Shown here piece after piece: positions 21,635 through 34,100 of a stretch of 64,000 bases of DNA. The translations under genes were made by a program, and so were the position numbers. The DNA lies in the NCBI GenBank assembly GCA_963681505.1, contig OY811977.1:4779264-4843263 (forward strand), in the 5' to 3' direction. Numbering within the stretch: position 1 is the stretch's first letter; each line of letters opens with the position of its first letter. The stretch is from Eunapius fragilis (Eukaryota; Porifera; Demospongiae; Spongillida; Spongillidae). The notes beneath the pieces were generated by a model. The model saw nothing but the letters and a program-made list of their open reading frames with translations. It did not search any database and was not told where the DNA came from.

Positions 21635-23876
21635 AATAAGAAAAACATACTCTTTGAACTGGGAAGCGCAGTGGAAAACGCGGTCCACATCATTGACACG
21701 GACCGACGAACCCAAGTTGCACTAACTGCTTCACTAACTGCTTCAATAACTGCTTCACTGTCCAACATGGGCATTTTGTACCTATCACAATGGGAAAGGA
21801 TTCCAGTGTAGAAACAGGATCAGATGTTGTCGCATAATATGTTGCGTTTCTTGAGGATGAGGATAGGGATCTTGAGGGAATGGAATATATTTGTCAGTAA
21901 CATAGTTCGGAATAAGAAGGAGAACCCAGATTATTTGATGTTGACTCCCCACCATTTCTTTGAGACCGATTCAGGACAAACAACATCCATGCTTGGAAAA
22001 GATCGGAATTCTGATCTAAATAATCTAATTAAACTACAGATAAATAACGAAAACATGGGAGGGGCCAAAGAGCTACACCCTGTACATTCCTTAATTGCCC
22101 AACCCCGACAGGGAAAGTCTCTTTTCTTGGATGTTGTCAGTGAGCGTTTCAGACAGAAAGGCAGGTTTGCTGTGTGCATCACATACAACGGTGAGAGCAA
22201 ATATGATGAAATGGATTCCTTTCCAGAGAGCTTAGCATTCCGTTTTTGGGCCCGTGTGGTCCTTGCCATTGTCAATGCAGTACAGAAAGACGTGATAAGA
22301 TGGGACATTTTTAAGAGAAGTTCCTTTATTCCGTATCTCACAATTCGTCATGTTTTTGAGTTGATCAACAAGTGCATACCTGAGTTTGCAGAGAAACCCA
22401 TTTTTTTGCTGCTGATGAGTTTTCTCATGTCCTGGAGGCCCTGAGGAACAATAAGAAATTGTCGCTGCTTCAAAAAAAAGAAGCAATCTCCTCTATTACA
22501 GTTCCCATTTATTCTAACTTCTGCTCACTGATGTTTTCTGGGTTTGAGACTTGGAGCAAAGTGTTCTTTTGCACCTTGAGTGGGCGTCCAGTTAACAGTG
22601 TGTGGTTGCTCCCGGTAACACAGTCAGAGCGCCACCATTATAAACCACTCATTGATCAACTGATGGATTTCTACAAAAAGAACGACCAGTTTCCATTTGC
22701 AGTGTATGAATGGACCAAGTTCTCACCTGGACTGATGGGGCGGTGGCTTGAATTGCTCAAAACATCCGTAGTAGTGAAATCCATCAAAGATATTACCACT
22801 ATACCAATGATGGATGTCACTAAAAGTAAGGTCCAAAATAATCCCTTATTTTTTGCAGAGTATTGGAAGGAATGTTTTGACCTGATTAATACCAAGGATA
22901 TCCTGGAACTGAGGTGTATGCAAAAATACGAAGAAGAAGGAGTCTATCTCCTCATGTCACATTCAAAAGGATTTCTCAATCCCTTTGTTATCATCCACCC
23001 TGATATCGTACAATATTACCCGACATCAGAGAGGAAAGTGTTTGAACGCATCTTAGATGCTTTTACTGGGGAAACATGGAACTCGAATGCTAAAGGTAAA
23101 TCACTGGAGGTTATGATTGCGGGTGCACTGGAACTCAGACAGATCCACTCTACTGGTTTACTTGAATTCAGCACCATTGTTAGTGCACTCTGTGGTCAGA
23201 ATAAGTCTTCAAAAGATGTACTTGTAACTAATGCAAAAGTTAGATATCGCAAGTCCGTTGCTATCTAGAGAATTAAAGACATTTCCATGCCATTCGTTTG
23301 GACAGGAGGGTGATCCTTCTGGCGCAGGATTGAACGCACTAGAACTAGAGAAACAGAGGGAGGCTGGTGTTGTAGCTCTCAAGTCCCATGGCTTGATGCA
23401 TCCCACATCAACCAGCAATACAGGGTGTGATGTGGTAATGGTGGTTGATTTTGAGGATAAGGATAAAGGGGTAGCTCTTTTGATGTTTGAATGCATGTAC
23501 TATCTACCTAAGACCCCTCTTAGTAGCCAAGCAGCATCAAGGAAGGCATGGTTAGCACTAAATGGACTTTTGAGTGGGGGCAGTTGGTGACTGTGTAGTG
23601 TCCCACGTGTGCTTCACAATGTGCACTACAGTTGCTGACAAAGATATAAAGTACAATATGAACTACCGACCAAAGGGTGGAAAGCGGTCACTGGGAGAGT
23701 GTATCGAAGTGTTGAAGAAGAACAAGACAACTGTGTCTCTCCACCAAGTGTCAAAGGAAGACCACTGGATGAAGCTACTAACACCAGTGTTGTACTATGG
23801 CCTGCCTGATGTGGCAGAGAATACAAAATTTGAAAATGTAAAGCTCGGGCATAATGTAGCAGAAGTGCTGGCTTGA
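21462..23876 (+). pseudogene. Crinkler/RHS-type P-loop NTPase plus nuclease-like gene, frame-broken
   Basis: Five successive plus-strand frames join into one protein. N-terminal part: VNLVLRDCGRILDWHVSED (about 21550-21600). P-loop region at 22095-22150: HSLIAQPRQGKSLFLDVVSE, with a GKS but an Ala for the first Gly of Walker A. Then CITYNGES, and a Walker-B-like FLLADEFSH (about 22390-22425) that needs a one-base shift in a T run. Further on, VWLLPVTQSERHHYKP and FERILDAFTGETWNSNAKG. The C-terminal block CDVVMVVDFEDKDKG then VALLMFECMYY (23430-23510) resembles a PD-(D/E)XK core with the usual Lys missing. Breaks: stop at 21809, shift near 22405, shift near 23265, shift near 23580 (G run). Two of these sit in homopolymers, so they could be sequence errors. 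The family name is inferred from architecture; other STAND/AAA transposon ATPases are possible. Confidence 0.5.
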
Positions 23877-23879
23877 TCA

Positions 23880-24974
23880 AGACTCAAACGTTAAAAACTG
23901 CATTAATCATTTAATCGTGTATTATGTGAGCTTGTCAATTTGATTCATTAGTACGGTAGGTTAACATATACCTACCTAAATGTTATGATACTTAGGTGCA
24001 CCTAGGGATTACCTAATAAAATAGGTTAGCCTAACTCTAACCTATGTCAGACAAAGGTTAACCTAAGATTACCTAGACAATCCCCATGTTGCGGTGGTAA
24101 GGATTCCTTACCCTGATTTACTGAGATTAAATTGTTTGAACCTTGTTGCTATCCTTGCAAAAGAAATGCACCACTTGAAGGAGGAGAGGGCCCTGTTGCT
24201 ATATGAAATTGTCCAAAAGAAAAGCACCACTTGAAGGAGAGGGCCCTGTTGCTATGAAATCGTCCTTTATGTTGTTATGCACTACCCCTCTATAATAATT
24301 GATTTCCCCTCAGTGGAAAACCTAATAAACCTGCACACCTTACCTTGTCTTCTGCATTCTATGTCCCCATGGCCTATCTCCTCTCTCCCTCGTTCCCCTC
24401 GTCTTTGGCATCCTGAGGTTTGATCTCAGCTTTATACACATACATAGTCAGCACTGATGAAATTGATTTATGAGGGGGTGGGGATTGTGTCCCGATTCAA
24501 GCTATCTTGTTGTCATGCTGCGTACTAAGGTATACTTCACCCCTTGCCCCCTCCCCCATTCAGTATGATGTAATTTATGAACGATCCTTTCTTACAAACA
24601 TCAGTCAGGTCAGTTTCTATACCAAACAAGATTCGATGAGCGATCAAAATGCGTACCATCACCATACGCAGTACACAACGTCATGTAGAAATCATGTGCC
24701 TCCTGTCAGTCATACTCTTTAGGTGCCAATTCCTGTGTGGCTATTTTTCATTTCATTGTCATGGCACACCCATATGCAAACACACCCACACATTTATACA
24801 CATTATTATTTCCACCATAAGACACTGTAGCCATGTACCCCTGGAGCCTCTGTTATGTTGCTATTACCCTGCCTTGACCTTCTACTATGTGCCCCTCTTT
24901 TATGTTGCTCTATCTTCCCTCTCCTATATGTACCCCAGCCTAATCTTGCTACGTACAAGTACATTCTGAGTTGT
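23880..24974. other. Intergenic stretch with short repeats
   Basis: Around 23955-24085 AGGTTA/TAACCT units recur, and 24170-24265 holds a tandem duplication of about 57 bp (GCACCACTTGAAGGAG). No gene is recognised. Confidence 0.6.
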
Positions 24975-25230
24975 TGGTATGTAGGATTGACCAATGGTGG
25001 TGTAAAAAGCATGGAACAAGAGTGACAGAAATTTTACTGGAAAATTGAAATAGACCTATATTTAGCCCATTACTCAAGCATGCGCTGTTATTTTATGTAT
25101 GCTAAATACAGGCCTATTTCAATTTTCCAGTAAATTTGTCACTCTTGTTTCCATGCTTTTCACACCACCATTGGTCAATTTTATATACCAACAACTCTTT
25201 CGTTAGAGAATGTTTTTATTTACTTGTTTC
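24975..25230. mobile_element. MITE family M, copy 3 (left end truncated)
   Basis: Palindromic centre with AAATTGAAATAGACCTATAT and its reverse complement, and right end GAGAATGTTTTTATTTACTTGT. The left ACAAGTRA... end is missing. Confidence 0.7.
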
Positions 25231-25294
25231 ACTAGTTTTTTTCGCCCTGTCAGCAGTATCACAGTCAATCATCAAATTTATTTAATTATTATCT

Positions 25295-26153
25295 CGATTT
25301 ATGATGACGTGTCCTTGCCCGCGCCCTCTTCTTCTTCGGGGAGATGGGGCGCACTGGTGGTGGTGGTGGGGGGGGGGGGGGGTAGCACTGGAGGTGGTGG
25401 TGGGGGTAGCACTGGTGGTGGTGGTGGGGGCAACACTGGTGGTGGTGGTGGGACAGCACTCGTGGTGGTGGCGATGGGGGACAGCACTGGTGGTGGTGGT
25501 GGGGGTAGTACTGGTGGTGGTGGTGGGGACAGCACTTGTGGTGGTGGTGGTGGGGGACAGCACTGCTGGTGGTGGTGGGGGCAGCACTAGTGGTGGTGGC
25601 AGTGGGGGACAGCACTGGTGGTAGTGGTGGGGGCAGCACTAGTGGTGGCGGTGGGGGACAGCACTAGTGGTGGCGGTGGGGGGCAGCACTGGTGGTGGTG
25701 GTGGGGGCAGCACTGGTGGTGGTGGCGGGAGAGCAGCACTGCTTCAGGAGGTGGCGGGGTGAAGGGGAGAGGAGTCGGAGGATTAATGTAGTCATCCTCT
25801 TCCTCCTCCGACCCCTCGTTAGTTAAACAACCTCTGAGGTCTTCAGCTGCCATCTACATGTACGTGACAGAGAGTATGATTAAATTTTTACCTCTTTCTT
25901 TTTTCAAGCAAAGTGCAAAGCCTAGAATTAACATAGTATTAAATTTTTACCTCTTTTTGCAAAGTGCACTATTCAGCGGGTGAGTGACTTTTATACCTTG
26001 CAAAGCCTTCACACATGTGTAGACAGCAGTGCTAAAAATCTATTGGTCCAATATAAATGACAGGGAGGGAAGGGGTGCATGTGTGTCAGTTGTGCTAAAA
26101 ATCTATTGGTCAAACTTGATCCAGTAAAAATGCTCATGGAGGTGTAGCCTAAA
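25295..26153 (-). repeat. Dispersed block B, copy 2, with GGTGGTGG-type low-complexity array
   Basis: Contains a GCACTGGTGGTGGTGG array (25350-25735) in a frame that reads HHHHQCCP on the minus strand. From 25853 (minus) an intact start MAAEDLRG is followed by NEGSEEEEDDY and PTPLPFTPPPPEA before the array. Copy 1 at 14.2-14.8 kb has the same N-terminus with a frame shift and a much shorter array. A short acidic, Pro-rich secreted or disordered protein is possible, but the array frames are unreliable. Confidence 0.6.
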
Positions 26154-26602
26154 TGCAATAGATGGATGGTGTGGGAACTCATATGAAGTGAACTACATGG
26201 CTCAGTGTAGATCATGTATCGATAAGTATAAGGAAGCCCTATCAGATTAAAACAATAGACACTGCTGTACACACCATGCATGCTTTACATGGTAAGTGAA
26301 CGGTTTTGTGCAGATCCGTGCTGTACATAGTCGGGCGGGCCCTACTACCGCTATTGGTCAGGTAGTTGGGGACGAGACTATAGTTGTACAGTTTAGTAGA
26401 AACCGGTGGGGCCGGGGGGGGGGGGGGGGGGGGGGCCTAGGCCCACCCAATCATAAAATTGGGGGGCCTGGCCCCCCCCCCCAATCCAAATAAAATTCAT
26501 TTTGCACCATATGTCTAAATGTATTATGTATTCTGTATATTACATTTATTGAAGTCGTGAAAAAAATAAAAATAAAATAAAATTCAATGTTCACACGACA
26601 TA

Positions 26603-27353
26603 CCGTACTGCCAAGACATAATGGCGGAGAGAACTATTTGGCGGAGCCAAAACTATTTATTTTAACTAACTGATTGACGGAAGTCTCAGAATCATTAAAT
26701 TTATGGCGATTTATCATTGGCGGAAATGAAATGATTAGTAGCTCATACTTCGAAAGCGGGCTCCCTGGGGGATTCGGGGGAGGATCCTCAGCAGAGAGAG
26801 TACCGGGGGTAGGATACAGCTCAGTGCCTTCCATGAATTGAACAGTACCAGTTGTATAGCGAGGAGAAAGGAATTATTTCGTATGGCCGACCATAGATAT
26901 TTGATACAGTATCAAATATCTATGGGCCGACCCGCTACCGGGTTAGTCTCGTACCCAGACCCTCAATCCCACAGCTGCGGGTGGATTACATCACCGCTAC
27001 GTGATTACATCACCGCACGTAGCGGTGATGTAATCCACAGCTGTGGGATTGATTGACGGTATGGGTACGAGACTACTACCGGGTATATAGTAGTACCGGT
27101 ATGAAGACTACAAGCGCCGTATGTCTGTGCATTGTATAAGAAGTACATGTACATGTACGGACAGTAAGTACAGTATAGTTTAGCATGGCAAGATTAAGAG
27201 CCATAGGTCTAGGGTACAAATACTCCTCCCCCGTCCCCTTCCGCGACGCCCCAATAGCATGTTGGCGGAAAAAATTAAATATTAAGTTGATGGCGGCACA
27301 GTTGGCGGAGCCTTCCGCCAAATAGTCGCCGCCAAAACGTCTTGTCAGTACGG
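26603..27353. mobile_element. 751-bp TIR element with TA duplication
   Basis: TIR CCGTACTGCCAAGAC (left) versus GTCTTGTCAGTACGG (right), continuing into TGGCGGA-rich stretches. TA at 26601-26602 and 27354-27355. The copy at 4395-4405 gives the empty site (CACACGACGTATC). No transposase. It carries a nested palindrome. Confidence 0.8.
26943..27077. repeat. Nested palindrome (TAGTCTCGTACCCAGAC family)
   Basis: GGATTACATCACCGCTACGT faces its reverse complement, and the outer ends are TAGTCTCGTACCCA and TGGGTACGAGACTA. A separate perfect palindrome CATAGATATTTGATAC / GTATCAAATATCTATG sits at 26893-26925. Confidence 0.8.
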
Positions 27354-27433
27354 TATCTCTGGTACGACATGGTACGGAACAGCTAAGCATGGCACGGTAC
27401 GACTACTGATTATTTGGGATTGTGTGGCGGCCG

Positions 27434-28474
27434 TAACTATGCTAGCTACAATTAATGCCTGAAATCAAAAACCACGCCATCTTAATACTATGGAAACGAG
27501 CTACTGTGCATGCTCGCTTGCTATCATATCGCAATCTACCACAATCGAGCGACTGTATGGTTTTGGAGTGTTCAAGCGTCGAATTTTAACCATGCTGTAC
27601 CGTAGTACAGTACCATGCTGGCATGGAAAGATGAAACTTAGCATTAATAGTGTTAAAATATAAATCCACGCGTCCGTTTGATAGCGGTGTGATAGCGGTG
27701 TAGAGGCCCAGACCTACAACCAGATATATTACCAAGAACCGGGCGGAAATTAATTGGAATAGGAACACGTGATCAGATATAGATTTTTGGCGTATCGTTT
27801 TGTTGTTGGCGTGTGATATAAAATACTTTGTGGTTAAGTATTGCGATCCGCCACATTGGTGACCCTGACGTGAGCTGAACACGCAACGCAACCTTCTGAT
27901 ATTGCGACCCGCCACAGCGTTAATCTTGTAGCCCCTCGGGCCTCTTGATCGGAAAATGACAACCTGACTTTCCCGAAGGCTATGGTCAAGGCTATAACTT
28001 CAGTGTAATTTACCTTTATATGTAGTAGTATTTAAACAACTATGTGCGACCGTGAGGTTTCATAAGCCAACTACCATACTTTTTCAAAAGCTTCCGCGCC
28101 ACCCCCCGCCCCGGCCCCCGGAAACAACACCCCTAACCCTATAATTTTCATACTAAATAATGGAAGGTGGGGGGGGGTCATGGACAACATGTCTCGTGTA
28201 GCTAGTTATAGTGTATTATTACATTAATATTTCATACACAAAAATTTCATTACACGAGGCGTGGTATGTGTTTACGTGAATAATGCAGCAGCTGTTACAT
28301 TTTATAGGCAAAGTAATGCATGTGGTACAGTACCGATGGTATGAGAAAGATTGAGTAAACAAAAAAAGGAAATGGAGTAGTAGGACATGATCGGACATGA
28401 TAGGACATGGCAAAAGAAATATTTGATTGCATTTTTTTTTTTTGGCCTATATAAAATAATTTAATAACACAAAT
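27434..28474. other. Possible LTR remnant with primer-binding-site-like sequence
   Basis: Around 27840-27875 the sequence TTGCGATCCGCCACA is followed by TTGGTGACCCTGACGTGAG, typical of the LTR end plus primer binding site of Ty3/gypsy-type elements. ATTGCGACCCGCCACA recurs at 27900. The LTR start is not defined and no gag/pol reading follows. The rest of the stretch shows no gene. Confidence 0.35.
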
Positions 28475-31003
28475 GTAAAATACAAAATAAAATAATAAAA
28501 AGACAAGACCAAATGAAAAATGTTCAGTGGACCTTTGCCTCTGCACAGGCCAACGCTATAGAATAGTGTTGTGAGTGGGAATGAAATGACCTGGTTCCTC
28601 GAAGGCACATGATCGCTGAGCAGAGTAATGAAAAACTCAGTTTGTATTGCAACCAAAAAAGAGTGGTAGAATAGGGTTCTTGTCTCTTGTCAGCAATTAA
28701 TCTTGTACACTGTGGTTGCTATTGCCATACATGTACCTCCAGCTGTAGAGAATACCAAGGGTGAAAAAGATCCATACTCAATCTCTCTTACTCTTTCTTC
28801 ATATTTCCTCTTGTCCAGTTCATGCTTTCTATAGCATTTTGACATGGAGGAATTGGCATAGGATTGAGCAAATGGGTTGAATATTCTGACATCAAAGTAG
28901 GCAGTTTGGTGGTCTTTTTCCCAGAAATTCTGTGCAGCAACATCAAGTCAAGCTCCTACCTCTCCATTGGCAGACTTACTTTAGGTGCTCACCCTGCAAT
29001 GGCTGCAATGTTGATTGCAATTGTACTGAAATTACTGTAACCATACGTGTTAAATATATACACTTGGTCTTATATAATGTATATGCAGTTTGTGATCATA
29101 AGTTATTGAGCAGTAGAAGGCCCACCAGATTTATATGGAATCAATTGCCTTATGAAAATGAAGTACATAATCATGAACATGTATCAGCTGATATTATAAG
29201 GCGAAGTGTTCGATAAGAGCTCGAGCATTCACCAGAAGAAAGAAACGTCAGAATTTTTTTGAAAAAAAACATGACCTGTACATAGCCACATAATGGACAA
29301 TTGCAGCAATTTTGAACTATTCAAGTTAGCTTAAAAGTTGTGATGTTGAAATGATCCAGGAGTGTAGATAACATTGTGGTGTTGCCGTATGGCATAGGCG
29401 GCCTCAGCGCTTACCGAAGGGAGGGGCCAACCCCACGAAGGGCGCCAAAGGGGGAGGGGCATTATCGATTTTGCAATCTTAGTCATTTGTTCATCGCTAT
29501 CAGATGAGTGTTAGTAGCTATTTTACACATAGTTATATGTAGTAATCATATTGCAACGCTACAGTAAAAATTACTTATAGGAGTTGGGGGGGGGGCGCCA
29601 TAACCAGGGGAGGGAGGTGCCATGGCCCCCCCCCCCCCCCCCCCCCCCCCATCCCGGGGCTGCCTATGTATGGCACTGAATAACACGGAGAATTCTGCGG
29701 ATTAACAGTTGGATCAATTTGTTTCTATATCAGTAGGATGTATTCTGAACTATGGAGCTATTCTTTGTCCAATAACCAGACCAGTCTAAATGCTGACAAG
29801 TAACTAAAAACATTCTCAACAAGAAAGTTGGTGGGAAATAGAATTTGAAGGCATAGTGGTGTAAAAAGCAAGGAAGCAATAAAGGGAAAATAAATAGAGT
29901 ACACAAATAATATAATATCCAACAAATGTGGTAAATATAGGACTATTTATTTCACTCGTGAGAATGTTTTTAGTTACTTGTTTCATTTATATGAGTAACA
30001 TTCAGTACGGCCCTAATCTAATAATACAATTACTAAAATACGGCATCAACTATTGGATCACAGAAGGCTCTTTTCCAGCCATTTTGAAATTGTGACACAA
30101 AAAATAGGTGAATGGGTACCAAATAAACAATCCGATCGTCATGCAGGAGTGTGTTTTTAATTATTTTATTGTCGTGAACCCTATCTGGAAGTTTCTAGCG
30201 AAATTTCCAATTATGAGACTAATTGCCTCATATCAAAGACAAAGCCCAAAGTGTGGTGTCCGATTCCCTGTTTCAATCTTGAGGAACAGAAATCATGAGA
30301 TCTAGAGAGTGATGTGGAGACCTCCTGCTGTGCAATTAGCAGTATTAATATTCTAAACTATTGGAGTAATTATTTTCTCACCATGATTTCAATTTCAGTT
30401 CAGCAGTACTGCGCTTCTATTGATACCGTAACTACAATTCTGGTTAGCAGCTGTTTATTCCAAAAGCTCATGCTATATGACCTAATTGTTATGGAGGAGC
30501 TAGATCTTCTACCATACTTGGCATGAAGCCAATGGACAGATGTGTACAAACAGAATGCACAGGTATGGATTTCACACATTGTTTAGTTTTTTGACATGGT
30601 TTATTATATAATTATTATCATTATGTATGTACACATTTGCCATCCTCATGCAACAAACCTTTGTCTGAGGGGCTCCCGCACCAAATGGAGGAGTGCATTT
30701 GGAATGGATGATGGAGCAGGGTTACCTAGTATCTCTGCCTGAACGTCATGCTTAAATAGATCATGTCATTATCATTTTTATTTGATGTGTAATATTATTA
30801 TTGTTTTTGCACCATATGTCTAAATGTATTATGTATTCTGTATATTACATTTATTTATACTGTCTAAAATTATTAAAATAAATCTATTATTTATTTATTT
30901 TACCATTGACATATGTGTATGTAATTATTGCATACGTGAAATTGCCGCTATATAGTAGATGAAAGCTTTACGAGTGTTGGTGTCACAATATGGATATAAT
31001 GAT
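28475..31003. repeat. Composite dispersed block A, copy 2
   Basis: Counterpart of 10337-13133. It includes the RT/REL C-terminal fragment (minus, about 28510-28935), the GC-rich TIR element, MITE M copy 4 (29796-29981) and the (ATTT)n end. It lacks the 252-bp MITE of copy 1 and has small indels. Confidence 0.9.
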
Positions 31004-31185
31004 CACCAAATAAACACACCACAGAGTGTAGGGATAATGTATGATTGGTGCTGCTATATAAATATATGTGCAGATCATGAATTAATTAACTTAACTAAAG
31101 TTAAAATCATTTCAACTCCCAACTGATCTAAATATAATTCACTGACAACAGATTATAATAGACACAATTTAAAATTGCATACACG

Positions 31186-34100
31186 TCATGCATGTAACAG
31201 ATTCTTTGCCAGCTGTCTGTTATGAATGGTTGTGATGACAACATGGTGGTCATCTCCCAGTTCATTCTTATAAATATGGATTGCTTGGTCATACAGAGGA
31301 ATAGCTTCACTATATGATTGCTAAGTGTGGATAAAGAGGAAAAAATTATATATCTCCTATTAAATATTGCATTCTACATTCATGCACTCATTTATAATAT
31401 TCATAGGTAATGGTCATGTTCCCAAAATGTGTTCTACCAATTGCCTGATTTACAGTTTGATTATTATCAAATTTGTATCAGATATTATTGGCTGTGTAAT
31501 TTTTGTAATTCTAGGACTTAGGGAACACCACATAAGTGAAGCATTTAATTACAGAACAAGTACGATTTCAATTCAATGAATGCTTTCATTACTGATATTT
31601 CAACATTCACTGAAAGCGGGTATATGTGCATTTACCTGCAAGCAGTGGATAACTGCAAGGTTGTTCATTGACTTAGCAACTTCCAAGTGATATTTACCAA
31701 AGTGGGTTTGGTTGAATACAATTAGCTTTCTGTGTAGTAGTTCATATAAGATAGCAGTATGTAACTTACAACATGGATCAGCATTGCGCATTCTTCAACT
31801 TACTTTTGCAGCTGCTCTGCACAGTCTAATATCCCCTGTAGGATAAAATGGCATGCTGCACTAGTAGATACATAAATTCTTACATACTTGCTCCCTGTAA
31901 AGCACAGCCAACTTTGAGATGGTGTCCATCACCTTAGGATCCATTTCTTCAAAATGCTAATAACAATTTGGACTGTACTTTAATACATGTATACTTTTCA
32001 TTTCCTACCTGCAGTTGTACTGCATAAGCCTTTTCATATAAAGGTGTAGCTAAATCGAATCTACATGTAGGTACCTTGAACATACAATTGGTAATAAACA
32101 AGAATAGCATACTTTTGGCACTGCAAATAAAATGCTGCCAAGTTTCTCATGACCTCTGCACTCCTAAGGTGGTCCTCCCCGAGTAGCGTCTCAAAGGATT
32201 TCAACGATCTCAACAGAAAGTCTTCTCCAGTCCTGCAGATGGGGCAATATTGTGAAGCATTAAAACTACTCGTGAATATTGTAATCCACTCCCTATGGGC
32301 TTGTTGAACAATTCATTTTTAAGTTGGTAAATTGATGATTGCCAACAATACATGTAGTTAATCCTGAATGTCATACCTCGGGAGTACAAATTGTACATCC
32401 TGGTGTACAGCAAACAAAAAACGTTTTTTGCGATTTGGTCATTGAAGTGAACATGTTACAGTTATCAGTACTGACAAATGGTCCTTTTAGGTGAATCATG
32501 ATATGTAAGTAGAACAAGTGGTGCTGGCACAGCTATTCATTATGTTCTATGAGCTGATAGCTCAAGTACTACATATTTTACTAAGGTATACAAATCTCGA
32601 CTCAATCATAAAAGGACTTGTACTCAGTGGCCACAGTTTGCACATACCAACATTTATGAAAGTTTAGATTGATTTTGGTCAGTATTGGTGGGAATAATGA
32701 TTGAAAACAAAACAAAGTAGATAGCCAACATATGCACTTTACAGAAAAATCATGTTGCATGAAAGTTACGTTCGTATTTGACTGATAGCATCATATAATA
32801 CAATGGTATCGTTTTCTACTTCTATGTGCACCACTTACTCTGGGTCTCCATAAATGGTGTGAATTACTCCAAGCTGATTCATTTTTGAAGCACTCTCCAC
32901 ACTTTCTGAGGTCAATGAGGCACAAAATTGCTCCAGTTTGGTGACATAGCTTTTTAGTATTGCGCTTGCCTGTGACGGATTACAGCAATTAAACCTTGTG
33001 TGCTCTAATTAGGTGCATACCGAAGCCTTTTCATTTTGATATTGCTGGATGGCAAATATTCTTGGCATCAGGGAGTTTGATAGTTCAACACTGTATTAGG
33101 TATTGACCAAATGCATACATGTGTAAATGCACAAGAACACGTGTACACAAATCACACAGTTGAAATTACATGCAGCATTAGGGTGCTGTCAAACAAATAA
33201 AAATTGTAATCTAAATTAGTAATCAACCCAAGTTTCCTACAGTTAGAATACTTGCACAATGTATATTATTAATATGCAGTATTTACTGATGTGCACATAG
33301 ATGCACAAGCAATGGCAGGACCCAACGCTAGGCAACGCTAAAGTGCATTACTTACTATATGCAAGTAATTTTGTACTCACTTATTCTGTTTGTTCTGTAC
33401 TTGACACAGCCGTTCTAAAACCTAAGATAGAAAGGTGAGGATCATGGCTGGTAGCAAAGGCCCTGTGTACTGACCTTTAATACTTCTGGTGAGTCATCTC
33501 CATAATTAGATTCAAAAATCTCCAACGCCTGCTTATAGAACTCTATGGCAGTGCTTACATACAAAACATGGTTTGTAGAGTTATTTAAACATATAAATAC
33601 CAAACAGACATAAATGTACTGTAACATAAGACCCTGCAAAGATATCGTAAATTGTGTTGATTAAAACATAGTCAATATTACGTATTATGTTGACTGTGTC
33701 CATGCAGAGGCCAGGTGTCTGTAATATGTACTCACCTTCCTCTGTCAGACAGAGAGTACAGCACACCAAGTTCGTACATTGCAGCACCCACTTCAGGACC
33801 ATCCGGATCAAGGTGGGCTTCTCCTAGCTCCAAGAAGTGTTGCAGCAAAGGTAGTGCCTTAAGAGATGGCAGCAAAATGCACATACACGCTGAACACGCT
33901 GAACATCATAGTGCTACCAGATACATGTACCTGTTCAGCAGTTAAAATTACATGTGTTAATGTACATGTAACTGGTCATGTGATACTAGCAAAGCATGCA
34001 TTGTGATTTACTGATACCACCAGGAAAATGTTTTTCATTATTTTCATTATGGAGAGTAACATTGCATATTGATAGCCAAGCAGTGTGCAAAGGATGGACA

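Larger units (their letters stand above)
26425..27433. repeat. Dispersed repeat C, copy 2, interrupted by a TA-flanked element
   Basis: Same sequence as 4326-4481 on either side of a 751-bp insertion. A 50-bp piece identical to part of block A (GCACCATATGTCTAAATGTA, 26505) is also embedded. Confidence 0.7.

Noticed and set aside
25210-25853. Gly-rich or His-rich proteins over the GGTGGTGG tract
   Set aside because: Low-complexity array with open frames in many readings. Only the MAAEDLR start outside the array was kept as a note.
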